From assembly GCF_014641595.1 (NCBI RefSeq), contig NZ_BMIA01000001.1, positions 2,108,426 to 2,172,425 of the forward strand: a stretch of 64,000 nt of DNA, in the 5' to 3' direction. The stretch comes from Dyadobacter endophyticus (GTDB lineage: Bacteria > Bacteroidota > Bacteroidia > Cytophagales > Spirosomataceae). A program made the translations under genes and the position numbers. The notes below the pieces were generated by a model, which searched no databases, was not told the DNA's origin, and saw only the letters and a list, made by a program, of their open reading frames with translations. This document shows positions 8,291-15,649 of the stretch, one piece after another (position 1 is the stretch's first letter; each line of letters begins with the position of its first letter).

Positions 8291-9780
8291 AGCAGGTCAA
8301 TTTCCAGGCTGGCAACAAACACTCCGTTCGCTGCTTCCGTAGTTAACCGGTGTTTCCCCGGGTAGAGCAATGCCAGCCGTTTCCGCAAATTAGTCAATCC
8401 GATGCCGGTATGCGCATCCGCCGCCGGTTCGAACGAATTTTTACAGATAAAACGAACAGAATGCCGGTCGGCTTGGAGACTAATGTGCAGGAATGCAGCC
8501 TCCTCCGCATTTTCAACACCGTGCTTGAAGGCATTCTCCACAAAAACGATCAGCAACAGCGGCGCGACCAGCACCGTACCATCCGTGATTTCGCTATCAA
8601 ATTGCAGATCGAGGCCCTTTTTAACTCTGATCTTCTGCAATTGCAGGTAATCGTTCAGGTACTTGACCTCGTCTTCCACACCCACCAATGGCTCTTTGGC
8701 TTTGTAAATCACGTAACGCATTAGTTCCGATAGCTGCAATATGCTTTCCGGGGTCTGCTCTGAACGTTGCAGGCTCAATGCATAGAGATTATTGAGTGTA
8801 TTGAAAAAAAAATGCGGGTTCAACTGCTGTTTCAAAAGGTCGAGCTCTGCGAGGGATTTTTCGTGTTGCAGGGCTGTGATCAGGCTGTTCTGCCTCGCCC
8901 ATTGAATCGCCAACAGTACCGGGAGACTCACCGCCAGCACCAGTACCGCGCCAAATGCATTTTCCGCTACAAAAGGATTCGCCGAAAATACACCTCCCAG
9001 CACCTTGCAGAGGGGCAAGCCGGCCAGCAACTCTCCCCAGAAAGGGTAAAAAACACCTACCAGCGCCGTCGAACAAAGAAGGTAATACAAAATGCCCCGT
9101 TCTTTCAGAATACGCGGAACGAGCAAGCGGCTGTTGATATAAAAAAAGAAATACCCTGCCAGGTACATCAGCAGCAGTTGCAGGGAGAAACTGATGAACG
9201 TTGGAAACCGAGCAAGGATTTTAAGAATATGTATTTCAAAACCAATGAGCAGTTGCTTACCCGAATGGTAGGCCGGATTGTCGAGACTCGACACCGCCAT
9301 TGCGCCCAGCAGCAATGCAAGCCCGGTGATGCTGATCAGCACGGCCTTTTCCAGGCTCAGCTTCCGTACCCATTTTACATGGCGCAACCGGCTGATATAC
9401 TGGCTATCCGCGACCAGCAAGCATTCCAGCGCGGCAATGCAAAGCCCGCCGGTAAAAACAACCGGCCAAAACAACGCTCCTGCATCCATAAGTGCTCCCG
9501 ACAACACCAATAGCAAGGGCAAATATCCCAAAAAGCACACCAACCAATAACGTCTGTTGCGCCCCCCGAAACGCCCCTCATCGCTCCCTCCGCGCATCCA
9601 GGTAGCCACGAGCACAGGTGACCAAAGTAGGGTCAATGCAGTCATCGACTGAAAATATGCGTCCCACGGATCGTCGCGCCCGATCGTAAAACCGATCGAA
9701 ACCCAGCAGAACAAACCCATGAAAAGTCCCGTATCCCTCCGGCGCGTCAGCACGCCAACCCATTTTTCTATTGCCGCCAT
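8287..9780 (-). CDS. LytS-type membrane sensor histidine kinase
   Basis: An inner-membrane histidine kinase of 497 residues from the chosen start. The N-terminal 300 residues hold about eight hydrophobic segments with no large extracellular domain. The cytoplasmic part has the LytS-type His_kinase domain with phospho-acceptor H323 in NPHFFFNTLNNL, the N-box ENAFKHG near 416 and GIGLTNLRKRL near 459. A frame beginning at 9915 exists, but a promoter (TTG at 9813-9815, TTTATTTG at 9785-9792) lies within it, so I start at MAAIEKW, 9780. Likely regulated partners are the response regulator it overlaps and the divergent ABC/M1 peptidase operon. Confidence 0.9.
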   Translation of the reverse strand: MAAIEKWVGVLTRRRDTGLFMGLFCWVSIGFTIGRDDPWDAYFQSMTALTLLWSPVLVATWMRGGSDEGRFGGRNRRYWLVCFLGYLPLLLVLSGALMDAGALFWPVVFTGGLCIAALECLLVADSQYISRLRHVKWVRKLSLEKAVLISITGLALLLGAMAVSSLDNPAYHSGKQLLIGFEIHILKILARFPTFISFSLQLLLMYLAGYFFFYINSRLLVPRILKERGILYYLLCSTALVGVFYPFWGELLAGLPLCKVLGGVFSANPFVAENAFGAVLVLAVSLPVLLAIQWARQNSLITALQHEKSLAELDLLKQQLNPHFFFNTLNNLYALSLQRSEQTPESILQLSELMRYVIYKAKEPLVGVEDEVKYLNDYLQLQKIRVKKGLDLQFDSEITDGTVLVAPLLLIVFVENAFKHGVENAEEAAFLHISLQADRHSVRFICKNSFEPAADAHTGIGLTNLRKRLALLYPGKHRLTTEAANGVFVASLEIDLL

Positions 9781-9784
9781 CCTG

Positions 9785-9815
9785 CAAATAAACCCGACTA
9801 TGCGCTTGCTGTCAA
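9785..9815 (-). promoter_or_regulatory. Putative promoter of the histidine kinase/regulator pair
   Basis: TTG (9813-9815) and TTTATTTG (9785-9792) are separated by 20 bases on the minus strand, one mismatch from the phylum consensus. The transcript would be nearly leaderless for the ATG at 9780. Confidence 0.55.
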
Positions 9816-9921
9816 AAATTAATGACGACCGTCGCGATTTTGGTGATATTGGTAAAACAGGCAGGTAAAACGGTCCGACAAAGTCGTTCATCACCGCCCG
9901 CAGCACCTTCCTCATTATTAA

Positions 9922-9952
9922 TTGAATACCCGCTTTCGTGCATTCATCTTTG
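9922..9952 (+). promoter_or_regulatory. Putative promoter of the ABC transporter operon
   Basis: TTG (9922-9924), a 20-base spacer and CATCTTTG (9945-9952) match the Bacteroidota promoter except for the first base of the second box. The ATPase gene starts 25 bases further on. Confidence 0.5.
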
Positions 9953-9977
9953 AAGCTTAAACTTCAAAAGCCATGTC

Positions 9978-10874
9978 ATGCAACGATTGAAAATTCAGGG
10001 ACTTTCCAAAACCTATCCTAACGGCACCCGTGCGCTGGACGGCGTTTCGCTCGAAATACCGAACGGCATGTTCGGCTTACTCGGTCCGAATGGCGCGGGT
10101 AAATCGACTTTTATGCGGATCCTGGCCACGCTTACACAACCCGACAACGGGCTGGTAACCTTCGACGGCCGGGATATTGCCCACGACACCACCTGGCTGA
10201 GAAGCCGGCTCGGCTACCTCCCACAGGATTTCGGAGTATATCCGGGCATTTCAGCGGAAGATTTGCTCGATCATTTGGCCGTATTGAAGGGTTTGGTCCA
10301 CAAGGCCGGCAGACGGGAGCAAGTAGCGGCCCTATTGCAGCGAACCAACCTCTATCAGCACCGCAGGCAGGCTGTGAGTACCTTTTCAGGGGGAATGCGC
10401 CAACGCTTTGGCATCGCGCAGGCATTGCTGGGCAATCCGCAACTGGTGATCGTCGACGAACCCACCGCCGGGCTTGACCCCTCCGAACGTCACCGCTTTC
10501 ACGACCTGCTGAGTGAGATCGGGGAACAAATTGTCGTGATACTCTCCACCCATATCGTGGACGACGTGCACGACCTTTGCCCGCAAATGGCGGTATTGGC
10601 AACCGGCAGAATCGTGCTCGAAGGCAGACCGGAAACGTTGACAAGCGCGCTCAAAGGGCAACTATGGCGCAAAACGGTAACGCCGTCAGAACTCGCCGAA
10701 TTGCAAACCACCGTTCACGTCATTTCCACGCGCAGGGTAGCGGGGCGCATTCACGTGCATGTACTCGCGGGAGAGCAACCGGCCAGCGGTTTCGAAGCAT
10801 TCGAGCCCGGGCTGGAAGACGTATACTTTGCCAAGCTCCCGGGCACAGGGTGGAAGGAGGTGGCGTCATGCTAG
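9978..10874 (+). CDS. ABC transporter ATP-binding protein
   Basis: The cytosolic ATPase of an ABC-2 type exporter, 298 residues. All nucleotide-binding motifs are present: Walker A GPNGAGKST at 36-44, Q-loop LPQ at 81-83, signature FSGGM at 136-140, Walker B LVIVDEP with D160 and catalytic E161, and the H-loop STH near 189. The last 80 residues form the short C-terminal extension common in this group. Its stop lies 7 bases inside the next gene (ATG at 10868), which encodes the matching membrane subunit fused to a peptidase. The substrate is unknown; relatives of this pair are often called Gld/Nos/CcmA-like. Confidence 0.9.
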   Translation: MQRLKIQGLSKTYPNGTRALDGVSLEIPNGMFGLLGPNGAGKSTFMRILATLTQPDNGLVTFDGRDIAHDTTWLRSRLGYLPQDFGVYPGISAEDLLDHLAVLKGLVHKAGRREQVAALLQRTNLYQHRRQAVSTFSGGMRQRFGIAQALLGNPQLVIVDEPTAGLDPSERHRFHDLLSEIGEQIVVILSTHIVDDVHDLCPQMAVLATGRIVLEGRPETLTSALKGQLWRKTVTPSELAELQTTVHVISTRRVAGRIHVHVLAGEQPASGFEAFEPGLEDVYFAKLPGTGWKEVASC

Positions 10875-13800
10875 CCGCACTGCGCTTCGAAATGGGCTAT
10901 CATTTCCGGCAGATTGCCTTCCGTATTGCGGCATTGCTGTTCCTGGCGTTGGGTGTTGCGATGCCGTTCGGCAACTTTGGCGGCGAGGAAATTCACCGGA
11001 ACGCACCCCACGTGATCAATTTCGTCATTTGCCTGCTTTCACTATTCACCATTTTCGTGAGCACGCTCGCCTGTGCCTCCGTAGTCCTGCGCGACGCCCA
11101 CCACCGCATGGAGCCGCTCATCTTCACTACCAGCATCGGCCGTATGTCCTATTTCACAGTCCGGCTTCTGGGGCTGCTCGGGGCCGTTTTTCTGATTGTG
11201 TCTCTTGCCGCAATGGGCACGGCAACTGTATCTTTCATAGCCCCGCCCGAACAGCTCGGGCCCTTCCATTTCTCCCATTACCTGGCACCATTGCTTGCAT
11301 TCGGCCTTCCCGGGGTGGTTTTTTGTTGCAGCATTGTATTCGCGGCTGCATTGCTTACCCGCAACGCCCGATTCGTGTACGCGGCCGGCGTTTTGATTTT
11401 CATTACCTACTTCATGGCTTCCATTTTGGGTAATTCACCGGTGATGGCCGGTTCCATACCTGCCCCGGGAGGCCCCGGCTGGTTTTCGGTACTGATCGAT
11501 CCTTTCGGTTTTACGGCGTTTTTCGGAGAAACCATGAACTGGCCGGCCTGGCGGCGCAACCGGGAGCTGTTCCCTATCACCCCGATTTTCTTAGCCAACC
11601 GCCTGCTCTGGACCGCCATTTCTCTGGCCCTGCTGGGACTGGCTTACAGTCGGTTCAAATTCAGGATTTTATCAGAAAAAGACACAAAAGCCAACCCGGA
11701 TGTGCAAATCCTGGCCTCCGCTCCCTACCGCACGATCAGTACGCACATTCAGCAACCAATTTATCACTGGCAGGCCTTTTTGCGGGTATTCCGCCTGGAA
11801 GCGAAGACACTTTTCAGTCCAATATTAACAATGCTACTTTTTGCAATATGGCTATTTTTCAATGCAGTCGAGCTTTTTGGAAATCTTTCCAACGGCCCCT
11901 ATGGTGTGCGCAGCTACGCAACCAGCGGAATTCTTGCCGAGCAGCTCATAGCCGTCCGTCCGGCATTGCTGCTGATCATTTTTTATGCTTCCGAGGTGAT
12001 ACACCGGGAAAAAGCCACGGGAATCCAATCGCTGATTTTCGCCACGCCGGTTTCCCTGACTGTCTTCGCCATTGCCAAATCCCTCGCATTGATCGCCTGG
12101 ATTCTGGCCCTCATTACCGTTCACATCGCGATCGGCATGTCGGTCCAATTGTTTTCAGGATTTGAGGTTTTGGAATGGGGAACCTACTTTTCGCTCTATT
12201 ACTATGCAGGCCTTCCCCTGGTGCTCTATGCGATCCTGATCGTATTCATCCAAACCCTCGTGTCCAACAAATACCTGGGGATGCTCATCAGTGGACTGGT
12301 GATCGGGGTCTTCATTTTTGGCAGAAAACTGGGCGTCGAAAGCTATCTGGCACGCTTCGCCACCGCTCCGCGCCTGCACTACTCCGACTTTCACGGCTTT
12401 GGGCACAGCGGTTTAGCCTTTAATTGGTACATGCTCTATTGGACATTCGTCGCGCTGGGGCTCGCGTCCATCGCGGTGCGCCTTTGGCCGGGCAACGGGA
12501 AGACACATTCGTTCAGGCACCTATATGCCGGGATAACGCCCATCAGGACAAATGTAGCTTTCAGGTGGCTTTGTGCCCTTTTCGCAGTCGGTACTGGTTT
12601 TTATATTCAAAATAAAACCGGCCATTCTGCCCACAACCGCACCGGGGCGGCAGATACGGCATGGCAGACGCAATATGAACGGAAATACAAGCCGCTTGAA
12701 AACCTTCCACAGCCGGTGGTTACGGCTGTCGATCTTCAAACCAACCTTTTTCCTTCGGGCCATTATTACACGGTAAAAGGTAATTTGAAGGTTAAAAACC
12801 AGTCCAAACAGCCCATTACGCGGCTATGGATTGGTATAGACCCGGACATCGACCTGGTAGCAATGCACCCCGAAGGTGCTTCACACTTATCGTCGGATGA
12901 AACCTTCGGGCAGCATTGGTATCGGCCCGATCAACGCCTGATGCCCGGCCAGGAAACGACCATCCATTTCGAAATCCGCGCGGACCGATCCGCTTTTAAA
13001 ACTTTTAACAGCGAGCATGCGGTTGCCGTCAATGGCTCCTACATTGAGTTGGAAAAGTACCTGCCGTATTTCGGATACCGGCCAGCCTACGAAATAGAAG
13101 ATGCAGAACAGCGAAGGCAAAACGGCCTGCCTCTCCACAAAAGCAGAATATCAACCGATCACGATTACCATTTCATTCATTTTCAAAACATTATCTCCAC
13201 CGAAGCAGATCAGCAGGCAGTTACCACCGGCACATTGATAAAAAGCTGGGTGAAAGGGAAACGGAGGTATTTCCACTACCAATCCGAACAAGAGATCCCC
13301 TATATGTTCGCATTGAGCTCCGGCCGCTATGCCTTGAAAACCGAGCAGTACAAGGGCACCACGTTCCAAATCTACCACCACCCCGGTCACCCACAAAATG
13401 TCCCCGCTATGATGCAGGCCATGAAAGACGCTGTTGATTACAGCACTGACCATTTCGGCCCTTACCCGCACCGCGAACTGACTTTGGCCGAAATCCCGCA
13501 TTATCCCGGCTCCGCGACGGCCTATCCGGGTGTTATTTTCAGTCAGGAGCGGGCCAATTTCAGGAGTAATCTCAGCGACAGCGCCGGTTTCAACTATACC
13601 TATGCCACTACCGCGCACGAAACGGCGCATCAGTGGTGGGCGGGACAAGTAGCAGCCCCGGCAGGGCCCGGTTATGCATTGCTTACGGAATCGCTAGCCA
13701 AATACACCGAAGCGTTAGTGACCGAAAAACGCTTTGGCAAAATGTATCTGCGGCCGTATCATGTAAAGGACACACAGCTCTATTTCGCCTACCGCAGTGC

Positions 13801-14407
13801 CGTCGGCGAGAAGGAAATACCGCTATGGAAAACCACGGAACAGCCCTTTGTACATTACCAGAAGGGAGGATTGGTGCTGTTTCGGCTCAAAGAAGCCTTA
13901 GGCGAGGCACATTTGGCCCGGGCATTGCGTGAACTGGTGACGCACCACGGTTACCCATTACGAAAACCCAGTCCCGCCGACCTGATCGATGCATTGAAAC
14001 GCGGCGCAAATGCCGCCCAAATGCGGTTGATCGACGAGCTTTTCAAGAAGGTTATTGTATTTGATAATGCTATTAAAATACTGTCGAACAAGCCATTGGC
14101 CAACCACAGACAACTGCTTACTTTGGAAATAAATATTCGCAAAACAGACGAAACCTCGGGCAAACCGGTACCATTGAAACCCGATGACGATATCGAAATA
14201 GTTGTTTTCGACCAGGTATTAACGTCGGGCGGCGAACCGTCGCGCGGCGGGCCATCAAAACCTGTTTACCTGCAACGGCACCATTTTTCAAAAGAGAGGT
14301 CGGTGATCCGCATTGCGGTGCCGGACGGACCGGCCACAGTCATGCTCGATCCGCTGTCGTATATGCTCGATGTGGGCGAACACGATAATGTCGCGGTGCT
14401 AAAATGA
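10868..14407 (+). CDS. ABC permease fused to an M1-family aminopeptidase
   Basis: A 1179-residue two-part protein. The first 580 or so residues are membranous, in two blocks of about six helices separated by a soluble loop near residues 260-300. The C-terminal half is a gluzincin M1 peptidase with zinc motif HETAHQW (H917, E918, H921) and third ligand E941 in LLTES. The gap between H921 and E941 is 19 residues rather than the classical 18, which I recall as normal for this ABC/M1 fusion group. PGSATAYPG replaces the GAMEN exopeptidase motif, so true aminopeptidase activity is doubtful. The frame is open back to 10577, but that extension lies inside the ATPase gene; ATG 10868 gives MLAALRFEMGYHF, a normal permease start. 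It probably exports or processes a peptide or lipoprotein substrate. Confidence 0.88.
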   Translation: MLAALRFEMGYHFRQIAFRIAALLFLALGVAMPFGNFGGEEIHRNAPHVINFVICLLSLFTIFVSTLACASVVLRDAHHRMEPLIFTTSIGRMSYFTVRLLGLLGAVFLIVSLAAMGTATVSFIAPPEQLGPFHFSHYLAPLLAFGLPGVVFCCSIVFAAALLTRNARFVYAAGVLIFITYFMASILGNSPVMAGSIPAPGGPGWFSVLIDPFGFTAFFGETMNWPAWRRNRELFPITPIFLANRLLWTAISLALLGLAYSRFKFRILSEKDTKANPDVQILASAPYRTISTHIQQPIYHWQAFLRVFRLEAKTLFSPILTMLLFAIWLFFNAVELFGNLSNGPYGVRSYATSGILAEQLIAVRPALLLIIFYASEVIHREKATGIQSLIFATPVSLTVFAIAKSLALIAWILALITVHIAIGMSVQLFSGFEVLEWGTYFSLYYYAGLPLVLYAILIVFIQTLVSNKYLGMLISGLVIGVFIFGRKLGVESYLARFATAPRLHYSDFHGFGHSGLAFNWYMLYWTFVALGLASIAVRLWPGNGKTHSFRHLYAGITPIRTNVAFRWLCALFAVGTGFYIQNKTGHSAHNRTGAADTAWQTQYERKYKPLENLPQPVVTAVDLQTNLFPSGHYYTVKGNLKVKNQSKQPITRLWIGIDPDIDLVAMHPEGASHLSSDETFGQHWYRPDQRLMPGQETTIHFEIRADRSAFKTFNSEHAVAVNGSYIELEKYLPYFGYRPAYEIEDAEQRRQNGLPLHKSRISTDHDYHFIHFQNIISTEADQQAVTTGTLIKSWVKGKRRYFHYQSEQEIPYMFALSSGRYALKTEQYKGTTFQIYHHPGHPQNVPAMMQAMKDAVDYSTDHFGPYPHRELTLAEIPHYPGSATAYPGVIFSQERANFRSNLSDSAGFNYTYATTAHETAHQWWAGQVAAPAGPGYALLTESLAKYTEALVTEKRFGKMYLRPYHVKDTQLYFAYRSAVGEKEIPLWKTTEQPFVHYQKGGLVLFRLKEALGEAHLARALRELVTHHGYPLRKPSPADLIDALKRGANAAQMRLIDELFKKVIVFDNAIKILSNKPLANHRQLLTLEINIRKTDETSGKPVPLKPDDDIEIVVFDQVLTSGGEPSRGGPSKPVYLQRHHFSKERSVIRIAVPDGPATVMLDPLSYMLDVGEHDNVAVLK

Positions 14408-14425
14408 GGCAGGCCGGCATATTGT

Positions 14426-15499
14426 TTATTTCAAATACCCGGGCACCTCTTCAACGATCGTCTCAAAGAGCTTTTTCGCGCTGGTATGCTTTAATACCGG
14501 CGCGATCTGTCCACTCCAGAACATGATCAGGTCATATTGCTGCTTTTCGGTGGCAGCTTTGCGGAGCGGCACGATAAACTGATTTTGCAATGGAAACGGC
14601 AGTAGTTCATCGTTATGGCCGGCCAATGTTTCGGTGTAACGGCTGCGGATGCCCCGGCCCAAACGACCTGTTGAAACTTTCGTTAAAGTGGTGTAGAGCG
14701 CGGCGTCGGAATGCAGGAGATTGCGGTGATACGCCGATGCGCCGGATTCTTCGGTCGCCAGGAAGGCGGTACCGATTTGCACACCCTCCGCCCCGAGCGT
14801 CAATGCGGCTGCCAGGCCACGGGCGTCGGCAATACCGCCGGCAGCTACAACCGGCGTTTTCACCTTTTCACGAATTTGCTGCACGAGTACAAACGTACCG
14901 GTCAGCGAAGCTTCCGGCGATTCCAGGAATGACGGCCGGTGCCCGCCGGCTTCGAAACCGGAAGCAATGATGACATCGATACCGGCATTGTCCAGTGCAA
15001 TGGCTTCGTCGAGCGTGGTCGCATTACCGATGAGTTTAATGCCTTTTTTATGAAATTCTTCCAGGATGGTTTGCGAAGGCAGCCCGAAAATAAAGCTGAA
15101 AACGGGCGGTTTGGTGGTCAGCAATGCTTCTACCTGGTTTTCAAACCGCGACGGGTAGGCTTTGGGCTTCGCGGGCAACGGCGCACCAAGTTCTTCAAAA
15201 AACGGTTTTACCAACGCAGCAGCTTTTTCAAATTGTTCATCTGAGATTTCTCCGTCGGGGAAATCGCTGTCGGCTACCCAGAGATTGATGTTATAGGGTT
15301 TATTGGTGGCTTGTTTCAGCTCTTTATCCAGTGTGACGATTTCGTCGGGCGTGAGCATGTAGGCGCCGTACCCGCCCATTCCGCCGAGGTTGGAAACCGT
15401 CGAAACGAGTTTTATAGACGACAGATTACCTCCAAAAGGGCCTTGCAGTATCGGATATTCAATTCCCAGCGTGCGGGAAACATTGGTTTGATTCCACAT
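14426..15499 (-). CDS. Nitronate monooxygenase (2-nitropropane dioxygenase family)
   Basis: An FMN-dependent TIM-barrel enzyme of 357 residues that oxidises alkyl nitronates such as propionate 3-nitronate. Visible marks are the N-terminal strand YPILQGPFGG, the catalytic His in SGFEAGGHRPS and the phosphate-binding VVAAGGIADARGL and GAEGVQIGTAFLATEE. An in-frame start at 15565 adds 22 unlikely residues overlapping a regulatory palindrome, so I start at MWNQTNV. It is a single gene, convergent with the ABC/M1 gene 18 bases away. The Crp-type site at 15567-15582 suggests control by a Crp/Fnr regulator. Some relatives are enoyl-reductase-like (FabK), so the exact reaction is open. Confidence 0.85.
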   Translation of the reverse strand: MWNQTNVSRTLGIEYPILQGPFGGNLSSIKLVSTVSNLGGMGGYGAYMLTPDEIVTLDKELKQATNKPYNINLWVADSDFPDGEISDEQFEKAAALVKPFFEELGAPLPAKPKAYPSRFENQVEALLTTKPPVFSFIFGLPSQTILEEFHKKGIKLIGNATTLDEAIALDNAGIDVIIASGFEAGGHRPSFLESPEASLTGTFVLVQQIREKVKTPVVAAGGIADARGLAAALTLGAEGVQIGTAFLATEESGASAYHRNLLHSDAALYTTLTKVSTGRLGRGIRSRYTETLAGHNDELLPFPLQNQFIVPLRKAATEKQQYDLIMFWSGQIAPVLKHTSAKKLFETIVEEVPGYLK

Positions 15500-15536
15500 A
15501 AATCCAGACCGCGGGCGGTAAGTGAAACCCGCTACA

Positions 15537-15582
15537 CAAATTAAGCAGAGAAAACGCTCAGCCATATGTGACCTACATCACA
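15537..15582 (-). promoter_or_regulatory. Crp/Fnr-type palindrome over a putative promoter
   Basis: TGTGACCTACATCACA at 15567-15582 is a perfect TGTGA-N6-TCACA palindrome, extended by an A/T pair on each side. A TTAATTTG box on the minus strand at 15537-15544 would place the transcript start near 15530 and the palindrome centre about 44 bases upstream, the usual position for class II activation. Confidence 0.6.
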
Positions 15583-15596
15583 TTTTGCATCAGCCT

Positions 15597-15635
15597 AAAA
15601 AACCCTCGAACTGCGCGTAGGTCAGTTCGAGGGTT
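15597..15635 (-). terminator. Intrinsic terminator of the large secreted protein gene
   Basis: AACCCTCGAACTG (15601-15613) pairs perfectly with CAGTTCGAGGGTT (15623-15635), a 13-bp stem with a 9-base loop. On the minus strand it is followed by a T-run and lies 15 bases after the stop of the gene ending at 15650. Confidence 0.85.
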
Positions 15636-15649
15636 TCTGGGAATATGGC

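Noticed and set aside
10577..10867. Upstream extension of the permease/M1 gene
   Set aside because: Lies inside the ATPase gene in another frame; encoded residues are Arg-rich shadow sequence and ATG 10868 gives a normal permease start.
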